DNA from: Aquisalinus flavus
GTDB lineage: Bacteria; Pseudomonadota; Alphaproteobacteria; Caulobacterales; Parvularculaceae
Reading direction: 5' to 3'
DNA length: 64,000 bases
NCBI RefSeq assembly: GCF_022559625.1
Contig: NZ_CP042288.1
Location: 582,409-646,408, forward strand
In this document: piece after piece, positions 54,870 to 63,396 of the stretch
Position numbering within the stretch: position 1 is the stretch's first letter
Layout: each line of letters opens with the position of its first letter
The notes under the pieces: generated by a model
Seen by the model: the letters and a program-made list of their open reading frames with translations, nothing else
Databases searched by the model: none
Told to the model about the DNA's origin: nothing
Program-made: the position numbers and the translations under genes

Positions 54870-54915
54870 GTTAACCAAGGTGTATGAGTGTCCTAATCAA
54901 GGTTAACCAAAGGTG
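54870..54915. repeat. Direct GTTAACCAA repeat upstream of the LysM/LytM gene
   Basis: GTTAACCAAGGTG (54870-54882) and GTTAACCAAAGGTG (54902-54915) lie 32 bases apart between surE and the next gene, about three helical turns. The core resembles the TTAACC-type half-site reported for the alphaproteobacterial cell-cycle regulator CtrA; that link is only a suggestion. Confidence 0.5.
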
Positions 54916-54933
54916 ACCCGGGAGGGCCTTATC

Positions 54934-56433
54934 ATGCGTGTCAAATTATTGCTGATGACCGGCGCTGCCTGCCTGATCCCCGTTGGGCTCGGTGCGGATG
55001 ACAGCGCCAACCAGACCACTGAAAAACAAAAGGCGCCCGTCGTCTTCGCGACGGACCCTGGCGACGCGCATCCGCGCAATGTCGAGGCCGATCTGGCAGG
55101 GGTCGGGGCGTCCGGGAATGCCGATGCTGGCGCCTTCGACTATGGCGCAGGCGATGGCATTGACACGATGCTGATTGCCACGGCAACCGGGGGACCGACG
55201 CCGCTTCGGGCAGAGTTTTCCCAGGACAGTACCCAGACGGGCGTTCTGGCCGGGGGCCTGTACGGTCAGGATCCGATCTATCGCATGGCGCAAGCGTCTC
55301 AGGCAGAGGCGTCACAGGCTGAGGCAACACAGCTCGCTTATGCCAAGGACAAGCAGGCCGAGGGCTACATCACCGTCCAGCCGGGCGATACCGTCTTTGC
55401 CCTGTCACGCCGTTATGGTGCCAAGCCGGCAGCGATTATCGAGGCGAACGATCTCTCGGCGCCCTATGCGCTCGATATCGGCCAGGAATTGCTGATTCCG
55501 GGTCTCGCCGACGCGGCCCCTGCAACCATCGCCACCTATACGGAAGAATCGGAAGCACAAGAGGAGGCGCCGGTCCGTCCGGTCACAGTCTCCCTGCAAA
55601 CGGAAACACAAGAGGAAACGACCCAAGCCGAGCTGATGGCCGAACAGCCAGCGGCCCAGCCAGCCGCTCAACCGGTGCGCAGCATCGACGCTGCTTACGC
55701 TGAACAGGCCATGGGCATGACGACACATATGGTGGAGCCGGGCAACACGCTCTTCTCCATCGCCAAGTCCTACGGGCTCGATGTCTCTGCGGTCGCCGAG
55801 GCGAACAATATCGAGGCGCCCTATGCGCTCTCCATCGGCCAGGAACTGGTTATTCCGTCCACGGCGGCCGGCGCGACGGCATCGCTGTCATCCCGCCCTG
55901 CGCCTTCTGCGGAAACGCAGGAGATGGCGAGCCGCGCGATAAACCCGATCTATGAGCCCGAGCAGATTGCCGAGGCTGACGCCGCAAATGAACAGACCGA
56001 AGCGTCTTACTCGCTGCCGAAATCGAGCGAGAAGTCCCGGTTCGAGTGGCCGCTGCAGGGCCGGGTCATCATGAGCTACGGCATGTCCGACGATGGCCGG
56101 CGCAATGACGGCATCAATATTGCCGCGCCGGTCGGCACGCCGATCCGCTCCGTCGATGATGGCGAGGTCGTCTATCGCGGCTCCGAGCTGGAAGGCTATG
56201 GCAATCTGCTGCTGATCAAGCATACCGATGGCTGGGTCAGTGCCTACGCCCATACCGATGCAATCCTCGTCAACAAGGGCGACAAGATCCGCAAGGGCCA
56301 GATCATCGCCAAGGTCGGCACCACCGGCAGCGTCGACCAGCCGCAGCTGCATTTCGAGCTGCGCCACGAATTGAAGCCGACCGACCCGATCGCCGCGCTC
56401 GATGGCAGCGATGCCAAAGCGGTCAAGTTCTGA
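54934..56433 (+). CDS. LysM-LysM-LytM envelope protein with degenerate M23 domain (NlpD/DipM-like)
   Basis: A 499-residue exported protein (signal peptide about 1-20). Two LysM domains (about 140-185 with VQPGDTVFALSRRYGAKP, and about 265-310 with VEPGNTLFSIAKSYGLDV) bind peptidoglycan. The C-terminal LytM/M23 domain (about 380-490) has RRNDGINIAAPVGTPI where active enzymes have H-x-x-x-D, so both metal ligands become Asn, and QLHFELRH instead of H-x-H. Only the last His is kept. It should therefore lack hydrolase activity and act like EnvC, NlpD or DipM, which activate cell-division amidases. GGGAGGG precedes ATG 54934. A terminator follows. Confidence 0.87.
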   Translation: MRVKLLLMTGAACLIPVGLGADDSANQTTEKQKAPVVFATDPGDAHPRNVEADLAGVGASGNADAGAFDYGAGDGIDTMLIATATGGPTPLRAEFSQDSTQTGVLAGGLYGQDPIYRMAQASQAEASQAEATQLAYAKDKQAEGYITVQPGDTVFALSRRYGAKPAAIIEANDLSAPYALDIGQELLIPGLADAAPATIATYTEESEAQEEAPVRPVTVSLQTETQEETTQAELMAEQPAAQPAAQPVRSIDAAYAEQAMGMTTHMVEPGNTLFSIAKSYGLDVSAVAEANNIEAPYALSIGQELVIPSTAAGATASLSSRPAPSAETQEMASRAINPIYEPEQIAEADAANEQTEASYSLPKSSEKSRFEWPLQGRVIMSYGMSDDGRRNDGINIAAPVGTPIRSVDDGEVVYRGSELEGYGNLLLIKHTDGWVSAYAHTDAILVNKGDKIRKGQIIAKVGTTGSVDQPQLHFELRHELKPTDPIAALDGSDAKAVKF

Positions 56434-56475
56434 TCCGTCTAAAGATTTTAGTTGCGTGAAACGGTTGAAATGACT

Positions 56476-56503
56476 GCGGGCCCCTCGGGGCCCGCTTTTT
56501 TTT
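56476..56503 (+). terminator. Rho-independent terminator after the LysM/LytM gene
   Basis: GCGGGCCC and GGGCCCGC form an 8-9 bp stem around a CTCG loop (56476-56495), followed directly by eight T residues (56496-56503). It ends the forward transcript 43 bases after the stop codon. No T-run faces the convergent flhF-like gene, so it probably works in one direction only. Confidence 0.9.
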
Positions 56504-56524
56504 GCCCAAAGTCGGACTTGGCAA

Positions 56525-57709
56525 TCAGAACGTATCGGCGATGCGTGCCGGGTTTTCGATCACCAGCCGCCGGGCGAGATAAGCGGGGCTCGCGTCGATC
56601 AGCCCGTCGGCGATGAACGGCGCCTCGGAAAAGTGGGCAAGCGCCAGATTGCCTTCATAGGCCGCCGACAGCGCCGCGCCGACGCGGCGGGATGTATCGA
56701 ATTTGGTGATGATGCAGCGGCGCACGCCGATCTCGCGGAAAGCGTTGGCCCAGTCGATATGTTCGTACATGTCGCCGGAAGCGGGCAGGACCAGCACCGG
56801 CTCGGCATCGAGCGAATCCCGGAAGGCGCGCATGGCGGCAATGTCTGCCGGCGCAAAGGGCGAGACGCCGGGCGTGTCGAGAATCAGGATTTCACGCGGG
56901 TTTTCCTCGCGCAGCACATTCTCGACATCCTGCGGGTCTTCAATCGGCCAATAGCGCGTGTCGAGGGCGCTGGCATAGGTCGTCATCTGGTCGAGCGCCC
57001 CGGCGCGGCCGACGTCAGCGCACAGGAAGGCCGCCTTGTCACCCTCGGCCGCGGCGCGTGCGGCCAGCTTGGCGGCGGAGGAGGTCTTGCCGGCACCGGT
57101 CTGGCCGACCAGCATGACCGGGGCGCCTGCCGTCAGGGTCAGTGGCGCATAGTTGAGGACACGGGCGAAGGCATGCTCGAGCATGCCTGTCAGATCGCGG
57201 GCGTGGGCCGAGCGGGCTTCGTTCGCCAGCGCCTTGATCAGCTTCTGGGAGATCCCGTGGTGTTGCAGGGCCTGAGCGATCTCGCGCTGGAACGGGTCGT
57301 CGGGATCACCGCCGCGCCCGCCAAGCTTGAGCGAGAAATCGCCCTTCAACGCCGACAGGGCGGATTCCCCGGCCGAGCGTTCGATCTTGTTGTGGAGGCC
57401 GGTGCCTTCGCGCGGTGTGGATCGCTTTTCATCGTCAGGTCTTTTCGCCGTGCGTGCTGCGAGGCCGGACGCGGGGCGGCTCTTCTCGGCTTCCCTGGAG
57501 GTTTCGTTCCGTGGTCCTTCTCTCTTCGGGGCAGGCGAGGCGGGGCCTTCGCCATCGAAAAGCGGCATGCCCTTGCGGATGGCACGCAGTTCGACCATGC
57601 CGTCCTGGCGCTTGCGGGTTGCGAGAATCACAGCCCCCTCGCCAAGCTTGGCGCGCATGGCAGCCTTTGCCTCATTCAGCGTGGGAGCGGAAAAAGTCTC
57701 AAAACTCAT
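56525..57709 (-). CDS. flhF: FlhF-like SRP-family GTPase
   Basis: A 394-residue protein. The N terminus FETFSAPTLNEAKAAMRAKLG with ILATRKR is the FlhF B domain, followed by a basic linker rich in Pro, Arg and Glu, a helical N domain, and an SRP-type G domain: GQTGAGKTSSAAKLAARAA (P loop) near residue 205, then FLCADVGRAGALDQM, ILILDTPGV near 275 and ITKFDTSRRVGAAL near 330. FlhF places the polar flagellum. No other flagellar gene lies nearby. ATG 57709 is used because the family sequence begins there; ATG 57748 is possible. The G domain matches FlhF better than FtsY or Ffh. Confidence 0.85.
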   Translation of the reverse strand: MSFETFSAPTLNEAKAAMRAKLGEGAVILATRKRQDGMVELRAIRKGMPLFDGEGPASPAPKREGPRNETSREAEKSRPASGLAARTAKRPDDEKRSTPREGTGLHNKIERSAGESALSALKGDFSLKLGGRGGDPDDPFQREIAQALQHHGISQKLIKALANEARSAHARDLTGMLEHAFARVLNYAPLTLTAGAPVMLVGQTGAGKTSSAAKLAARAAAEGDKAAFLCADVGRAGALDQMTTYASALDTRYWPIEDPQDVENVLREENPREILILDTPGVSPFAPADIAAMRAFRDSLDAEPVLVLPASGDMYEHIDWANAFREIGVRRCIITKFDTSRRVGAALSAAYEGNLALAHFSEAPFIADGLIDASPAYLARRLVIENPARIADTF

Positions 57710-57871
57710 AACAGAATCTGTACTTCCCAAATGGTCTTCGGTCTCCATTCGTATCATGCTGCCAGCGGTCATGCACTGCAACGCAATAATTATGACAGCA
57801 ATGCAAAGCGCCCGGAGATTTCTCTGCCGGGCGCCATTGAAGATCTGTTGAGGATCAACGGTATCGAGGTC

Positions 57872-58168
57872 TTATTTACGGTATTGCTGCAATCGTGTGG
57901 TCCGGAGACCCGGCAGGCCGTGCTTGTCGATCGCGACTTCCCAGGAAGCATATTCCTCGTCGGTCAGCGAATAACGCTGGCATGCCTGTTCGAGGCTCAT
58001 CAGTCCCCCGCGTACGGCGGCGACCACTTCGGCCTTGCGCCGGATGACCCAGCGCTTGGTCTTGGGTGAAGGAAGATCCTTCAGCGTCAGGGCCGATCCA
58101 TCCGGTCCGATGACGTAAGGGTCCTTGCCTGTCAGCCCTTCGGACCTGTTGGATGCTAGACTAGCCAT
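57872..58168 (-). CDS. sciP: CtrA inhibitor SciP (DUF1153)
   Basis: A 98-residue helical protein. GPDGSALTLKDLPSPKTKRWV, IRRKAEVVAAVRGGL and SLTDEEYASWEVAIDKHG are the DUF1153/SciP signature. In Caulobacter SciP is made late in the cycle and blocks CtrA from activating its target promoters. GGGAG lies 8-12 bases before the start. The upstream region holds a 12-bp periodic TTA array (58244-58283). It is divergent from rnpB. Presence of SciP supports assignment to alphaproteobacteria with a CtrA system. Confidence 0.94.
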   Translation of the reverse strand: MASLASNRSEGLTGKDPYVIGPDGSALTLKDLPSPKTKRWVIRRKAEVVAAVRGGLMSLEQACQRYSLTDEEYASWEVAIDKHGLPGLRTTRLQQYRK

Positions 58169-58243
58169 GTTCGTGCTCCCATATACTCAACTCTGGAGGG
58201 TATTTCAGTGAGGGCACTATACGACGGGCTTGTAAAAAAACGT

Positions 58244-58283
58244 CTAAACTCGTTGGTAAATATTTCCCTAAGCCATTGATTAA
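58244..58283 (-). repeat. Four TTA triplets at 12-base spacing upstream of sciP
   Basis: Read on the sciP strand from 58283, TTA occurs at positions 1, 13, 25 and 37 (TTAA, TTAG, TTAC, TTAG). The array ends about 75 bases before the sciP start. CtrA half-sites are TTAA with an 11-base step, so this is close but not identical. Could be a binding array or chance in an AT-rich leader. Confidence 0.35.
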
Positions 58284-58374
58284 ACTTGATTTTCCAAGGT
58301 GTTTTCTGTGCCGATACGGCACGCATTCCCCGAACGGTACATGGTAAACGGAAGAACTGGCACGGATGGCCTTC

Positions 58375-58403
58375 TTGACGGAATTTTTTTCTGGGCCCAT
58401 GTG
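58375..58403 (+). promoter_or_regulatory. Candidate rnpB promoter
   Basis: TTGACG (58375-58380) is followed, 17 bases on, by CATGTG (58398-58403), a weak -10. The predicted start is near 58410, which is exactly the first base of the P1 stem of RNase P RNA. The -10 match is poor, so the -35 and the position carry the argument. Confidence 0.45.
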
Positions 58404-58407
58404 GGGG

Positions 58408-58804
<397 letters not shown>

Positions 58805-58841
58805 CACATTCCACCGTTGCAGGCCGCGCGTCGAGACCGCC

Positions 58842-59726
58842 TCAGTCGATGGGCGGGATCGTGAAATGCCGGACCTGGCGCGCCGGCCGGCTGATCGCCC
58901 AGACGTCTCGCGCGTTCTCCGGATCGAAGGCGAAGGCCTGTCCTTCGGCGGGGACGCTGATCGTCGCGACATGCTCCATAGACGGGCCCATTTGCGGGAA
59001 GCGCAGGACATACATCTCAGGCAGGTCGTGGCCCATGACATAGAGATATCCGTCATCGCCCATCGCGCCGCCGGAAGCGGCCTGTGGCGCCATCTTCTCC
59101 AGAATAGAGGCCGGCAGCATGTATCCTCCGGTCCGGCGCCACCGATCGTCGAACAGGACGATCGAGGCGTATGTATGATCTTTGAACGGCAAGCCAGTTT
59201 CATCGTCGTAATGAGCAAACCCGGCGATCCATCCGTCCTTGTAATGATCGAACCAGACGAGCGAGCCCTCATCCATCATGCCGAGGCTCTTGCTTGCTTC
59301 ATGGGTCATTGTCTCCGTATCGAAGATCTCGATCGAGCTGCCCATGGGAAGATTGGGATGGTTGGAGTTGGCGCAATAGAGCTTGCCCGCTTCGGCATAA
59401 CAGCTGTTGAGGTGCCCGATCGGACCGCCGCGTGGGCCTTTCCACCGGCCGACAAGCTCGCCGGTTTGCCGATCATACTTGCCGATGACATAGTTGACGA
59501 TGGCATAGAAATGGTCCGCATCCGCTGCAGCGCCCTGGCCAGCCTCGATTGCGGGAAAGCCTTCGATCAGTGCCGCTTCATATTCAGCCGCAGCTGGCGG
59601 CTGGTAGTCTTCTATGCCCATGGCTTCCCATTGGGCACGGCGTTGCTCGTGCGTCATTTCCTGTGCCTGGGCGAGGGAGCTGGCGGCGGCAAGGGCGATG
59701 GCGGTGGTGGTGATAAAAATGCGCAT
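58842..59726 (-). CDS. Exported beta-propeller-like protein, unknown function
   Basis: A 294-residue secreted protein (signal peptide 1-22, ending AQAQ). The rest looks like a repeated beta-sheet protein with blades such as GKYDRQTGELVGRWKGP, GSSIEIFDTETMTHE, SIVLFDDRWRRTGGYML and GYLYVMGHDLPEMYVLRF. GHLNSCYAEAGKLYCANSNH has two close cysteines that may form a disulfide. I do not recognise the family. AGAGGAT precedes ATG 59726. It starts 57 bases after the TonB receptor's stop and runs the same way, so the two are probably co-transcribed and the propeller may bind or process the receptor's ligand. Confidence 0.7.
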   Translation of the reverse strand: MRIFITTTAIALAAASSLAQAQEMTHEQRRAQWEAMGIEDYQPPAAAEYEAALIEGFPAIEAGQGAAADADHFYAIVNYVIGKYDRQTGELVGRWKGPRGGPIGHLNSCYAEAGKLYCANSNHPNLPMGSSIEIFDTETMTHEASKSLGMMDEGSLVWFDHYKDGWIAGFAHYDDETGLPFKDHTYASIVLFDDRWRRTGGYMLPASILEKMAPQAASGGAMGDDGYLYVMGHDLPEMYVLRFPQMGPSMEHVATISVPAEGQAFAFDPENARDVWAISRPARQVRHFTIPPID

Positions 59727-59782
59727 GAAAATATCCTCTTGAAGAAAAGGGCGGCGACGCGCTGCATCGCCGCCCATCATGG

Positions 59783-62380
59783 TTACATCGCGAAGTTGGC
59801 GCCGAGCCAGAAGGTGCGGCCGAACTGGGCGTCTTCCTGAAGGAAACGGGCGCCGGGGCCGGTCAGCTCGGTGCGTCCTTCGTCGGACAGGTTCACGCCT
59901 TCGGCGACGAGGCTCAGCTTGTCGCTGATGTTGACGCGGACCTGCATGTCGAGTTGCCCGCGATCATCCCAGTATTCATCAAGGTTGGGGTTTTCGGCAT
60001 TGATCGTATCGAGAAACTCGCCGGTCCAGTTATAGGAGCCGCGCACCTCGAAGTGATCGTTCTCGTAGAAGGCGACGAGATTGTAGATCGTGTCCGGTTG
60101 CTGGAACAGGCCCGTTGACCGCGTCGAACCATCAGCCAGCGGAATTTCGAAGTCCGTGTCGAGGATGGTCATATTGGCGCCGACGCCGAAGCCATCCCAT
60201 GGTGCAGGCAGGAACGACAGGACCTGGCTGTACTGGGCCTCGAAGCCGAGAATTTCCGCAGAGGAAGCATTTTCCGGCTGGGTGACGGTGTCGAATAGCT
60301 GACCATCAATGGTGAGGCTGGTCTGGCTCGTCCGGGTGAAGATTTCGTCTTCGATATCCTTGGAGAACACGCCGATCGCGAGAATGCCATCCGGGATGTA
60401 CCATTCGGCTGAGAAGTCAAAATTCGTCGATTTGCGCGGCTGCAGGTCAGGATTGGAGCGCGAGACGCTGAGATCGGTCAGGTTCAGCGACTGGCCGCGG
60501 GTCAGCGAAGTGATGTCGGGCCTGCCGATGGTCTGGGAGGCGGCGCCCCGCAACACGATGTCTTCGGACAGATTGTACTTTGCGACGATCGAGGGCAGCC
60601 AGTTGTCGTATTCGCCCGAAACGGTCTCGGCCCCGGCAGGACCGCCTTCCCATTCCGTGCTCTCATAGCGCAGGCCGCCGGTGACGAAGCCCTTGTCGAA
60701 GCGATATGTGCCCTGCAGGTAGCCGGCATAGACCTGCTCTTCGGCAGTCGAGCCGGATGAAACGGCCGCCGACTGGTTGAAGGAAGAATTGTTCGCTTCG
60801 AAGAAATCGTTCGCGCCCTGACTGTCGATGCGGAAGGTGAATTGCTGATTGCCCTGGAATTCGGTGTCCGCAAGGGTGCGGTCGACGACATCGGCAAGCG
60901 TGTAGCTGAAGCCGTCATTGGCGACGAAGCGGGCGAAATCGAAGCCTTCTTCCTTCTGGCGGTCACGATAGATGCCACCGGTCTTGATCGAGAAGGTTTC
61001 ACTCAGATCGAACCTGGCGTTGCCAGCCGCCTCGAAAATCTCGTCTTCGGCGAAGCGGTCAAGTTCGCCGCGATTGCCGAACTCATAGCTCTCCGGATCG
61101 TAGAAGCCCTGCGGATCGAGCGGCGAATAGCGGTTGAAGAAGTCGCTCGTGTCGTAGCGGGCGCCAAAGGTCGCATCCGTTACGAAGGCTTCTGTCGATT
61201 CAGGGTTTTCCAAGCTCGCCGTGGAGTAGGTCAGGCGGCCGTCGAGGGTCGTCATGTCGCTGGCGCGCCATTCGACCGTTGACTGAACATTGGAAATCTC
61301 GCGGTTCAGGGTGAAACGCCCGATACCGACAAAACCGAAGCCGTCTTCGGTGACGCCCGAGACCGGTGTCTGGTCAGTAATCGTGTCGGGCTGGGAGGAG
61401 GCGCCACTGGTGCCGAGCTCGTAAGTGAATTCGTCCCGGCGCTCGTCATCGTTGAACTTGGTGTAAAGGCCGGAAAGCGCGAAATCGAGCGCCTCTGTCG
61501 GCTGCCACTCGAGTTTCGCCGTGCCGCCGATGCGCTCGCGCGTGTTGTTGTAGAAAAACAGGCGGTTATTGGTCGGCACGATAATGCCGTTGCCATTGCC
61601 GATGCCGACATTGTTTCCTGCGTCATCGAACTCGGTGTAGTCGGCGTCGTCCACCTCGATCTGCGGAATCTCGAAATTGCGGATGGAGTAGTCGAAGCCG
61701 AGCACGAGGCCGAACTGTTCGTCGGCGCCGAAGCGCTTGCCGGTCGCAAAATTCAGGCGCCAGGGCTGCTTGTGGTCATCACCGTCGAGGGTGCCGCCAT
61801 CGCCTGACTGTTCATGCCAGCCAACGAAAGCAGAGCCGTAGAAGAAAGGCGAGTCCTCGGTAAAAGCCGAGCGGGTAACGACATTGATCGTACCGCCAAT
61901 GGCATTGGCGTCCATTTCCGGCGTGACGGATTTCACGACTTCAAGGCGCGACAGCAGCGAGGCTGGAATGACGTCGAGCGGCACGGAGCGCCCTGCGCCG
62001 CCACGTTCCGGCGAGGAGACGATGCCGCCGTCAATCGTCGTGCGGTTATAGGTCGGGTTGAGACCGCGGATGACCGGAAAACGGGCTTCGGCCTGGTCGT
62101 TTTGTACGGCAACGCCGCTGATACGGCGGATGACGGCGGCGGTGTTCAGATCTGGCAGGCGGCCGATATCGTCCTGCACGCTGGCATCGACGATGTTTTC
62201 CGCTTCGCGTTTGACATCCAGAGAGCGCTTCAGGGACAGGGCCTGACCGGTAACGACGATGACTTCATCTTCGGTGAGCTCATCCTGTGCCGAGGCAAAA
62301 GATATCGTCAGTGTGCCTATGGCAACGGTGCTGGCCAGCAGTGATTTCAAAGAGATTCGGGAGTGAAACAGTGATTGCAT
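59783..62380 (-). CDS. TonB-dependent receptor (Xanthomonas/Caulobacter type)
   Basis: An 865-residue outer-membrane receptor. The signal peptide (about 1-32) is followed by the TonB box DEVIVVTGQALSLKRSLD and the plug domain with VIRRISGVAVQNDQAEARFPVIRGLNPTYNRTTIDG (residues ~75-120), including the RGL-type motif; the barrel fills the rest and ends in an aromatic-rich FWLGANFAM. This group imports siderophores, sugars, vitamins and other ligands. Nothing reveals the substrate. It stands with the beta-propeller gene between rnpB and mraZ. ATG 62380 was chosen; the frame extends upstream but looks non-coding. Confidence 0.92.
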   Translation of the reverse strand: MQSLFHSRISLKSLLASTVAIGTLTISFASAQDELTEDEVIVVTGQALSLKRSLDVKREAENIVDASVQDDIGRLPDLNTAAVIRRISGVAVQNDQAEARFPVIRGLNPTYNRTTIDGGIVSSPERGGAGRSVPLDVIPASLLSRLEVVKSVTPEMDANAIGGTINVVTRSAFTEDSPFFYGSAFVGWHEQSGDGGTLDGDDHKQPWRLNFATGKRFGADEQFGLVLGFDYSIRNFEIPQIEVDDADYTEFDDAGNNVGIGNGNGIIVPTNNRLFFYNNTRERIGGTAKLEWQPTEALDFALSGLYTKFNDDERRDEFTYELGTSGASSQPDTITDQTPVSGVTEDGFGFVGIGRFTLNREISNVQSTVEWRASDMTTLDGRLTYSTASLENPESTEAFVTDATFGARYDTSDFFNRYSPLDPQGFYDPESYEFGNRGELDRFAEDEIFEAAGNARFDLSETFSIKTGGIYRDRQKEEGFDFARFVANDGFSYTLADVVDRTLADTEFQGNQQFTFRIDSQGANDFFEANNSSFNQSAAVSSGSTAEEQVYAGYLQGTYRFDKGFVTGGLRYESTEWEGGPAGAETVSGEYDNWLPSIVAKYNLSEDIVLRGAASQTIGRPDITSLTRGQSLNLTDLSVSRSNPDLQPRKSTNFDFSAEWYIPDGILAIGVFSKDIEDEIFTRTSQTSLTIDGQLFDTVTQPENASSAEILGFEAQYSQVLSFLPAPWDGFGVGANMTILDTDFEIPLADGSTRSTGLFQQPDTIYNLVAFYENDHFEVRGSYNWTGEFLDTINAENPNLDEYWDDRGQLDMQVRVNISDKLSLVAEGVNLSDEGRTELTGPGARFLQEDAQFGRTFWLGANFAM

Positions 62381-62844
62381 CTTAAAACCCCTCAAGGTGC
62401 ATGTGGATGAATGGGACGTGTCCGGCACCCAGAAAGGCAGTGTGACATCGAGATGTAGGTCTCATGACAATATTGCTGCACTTCATGAAACATCGTGTAA
62501 GGAGTAATATTCTGCAAGCGATCGAAGGCCTTTAGCCGATGCGCGGGATTTCGTGAAGCTTTTGATGCAGGGCTGTATTGGCGGGAGGGTTCCTGCTCTG
62601 GTTGCAGCAGGCAGCGCCATTGCGGCAGGCGCGTCGCCAATCTCTTCCATGGACCGATCGAATTGCGGGTGAAGTAAATAAATGCCGATGTTCACTATTT
62701 GTTCTTTGGAAGAAGGTCCGGCAAGCAGTAAAGATATTGCTAACCATCAATTCCCATGATATCCCATAACTTTCATAAAGTGCGGAAAGCCCGTTCGGGG
62801 CTGCCGGTTTGCGAACCGGGCTGGGATAGAAGGGTTTCTCATCT
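62381..62844. other. Leader interval between the TonB receptor and mraZ
   Basis: 464 bases without a credible gene. It must hold the promoters of the receptor (reverse) and of the division cluster (forward). GCTAACCATC near 62739 resembles a CtrA-type TTAACCAT half-site, and two hairpins (62788-62802 and 62804-62819) lie close to the mraZ start. I see no tRNA or small RNA. Confidence 0.5.
62788..62819 (+). promoter_or_regulatory. Paired hairpins in the mraZ leader
   Basis: AGCCC (62788-62792) pairs with GGGCT (62798-62802), then CCGGTT (62804-62809) with AACCGG (62814-62819) around TGCG. They sit 26-57 bases before the mraZ start codon and GGG-rich repeats follow. They could form mRNA structure or hold MraZ-binding sites, but no function is shown. 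Confidence 0.35.
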
Positions 62845-63396
62845 ATGGCATTGGCCACGGAGATTGCTGGCGAGGCAAGGAGTGCAGGGGAGGTCCAGTT
62901 CCTCGGTACCTTCACCAACAAGCTCGACTCCAAGGGCCGCCTCTCCGTGCCTGCCGATTTCCGCAAGATGCTGCTCGGCGCCAATCCCGATTTTGACGGC
63001 TTCATCTGTGCACGGTCGCTGACCCGTCCCGTGCTCGAATGCGGCGGGCCGGCGCTACTCGACCATTTCATGCGTCAGGTCTCTTCCATCGATGAATTCG
63101 ACGAGGACCGAGAATTGATCGAGGAAGCCTTTCTCGCCAGCTCGCAGCGCCTGTTCTTTGACGAGACAGGCCGCGTGTCGATGCCGGCGGAGATGCGCGA
63201 GCATTGCGGGCTGACCACCCATGCGACGCTGGTCGGCCGCCGCGGCATTTTCCAGATCTGGCATCCCGATGCCTACAAGCAGCGCATGGACAAGCTCGGC
63301 GGCGTCATTGCGCGCCATAGCGAGACCATGCGTGCCCGCACTCTCCCCAGCATGGAGAAGGCCAGGCAGGAGAAGGGAGGGCGCCGTGACGGATAA
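62845..63396 (+). CDS. mraZ: Transcriptional regulator MraZ
   Basis: A 183-residue protein with two AbrB-like MraZ domains: FLGTFTNKLDSKGRLSVPADFR (about 24-45) and LFFDETGRVSMPAEMREHCGL (about 107-127). It forms rings and regulates the division and cell-wall cluster, including its own gene. The N terminus is about 20 residues longer than usual and the C terminus ends in a basic tail (EKARQEKGGRR). Start ATG 62845 is taken from the frame; the family core starts near 62911. rsmH begins inside its 3' end. Confidence 0.93.
   Translation: MALATEIAGEARSAGEVQFLGTFTNKLDSKGRLSVPADFRKMLLGANPDFDGFICARSLTRPVLECGGPALLDHFMRQVSSIDEFDEDRELIEEAFLASSQRLFFDETGRVSMPAEMREHCGLTTHATLVGRRGIFQIWHPDAYKQRMDKLGGVIARHSETMRARTLPSMEKARQEKGGRRDG

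Noticed and set aside
56633..58069. Forward frame of 478 codons across the flhF-like gene and sciP
   Set aside because: Antisense to two supported genes, no motif.
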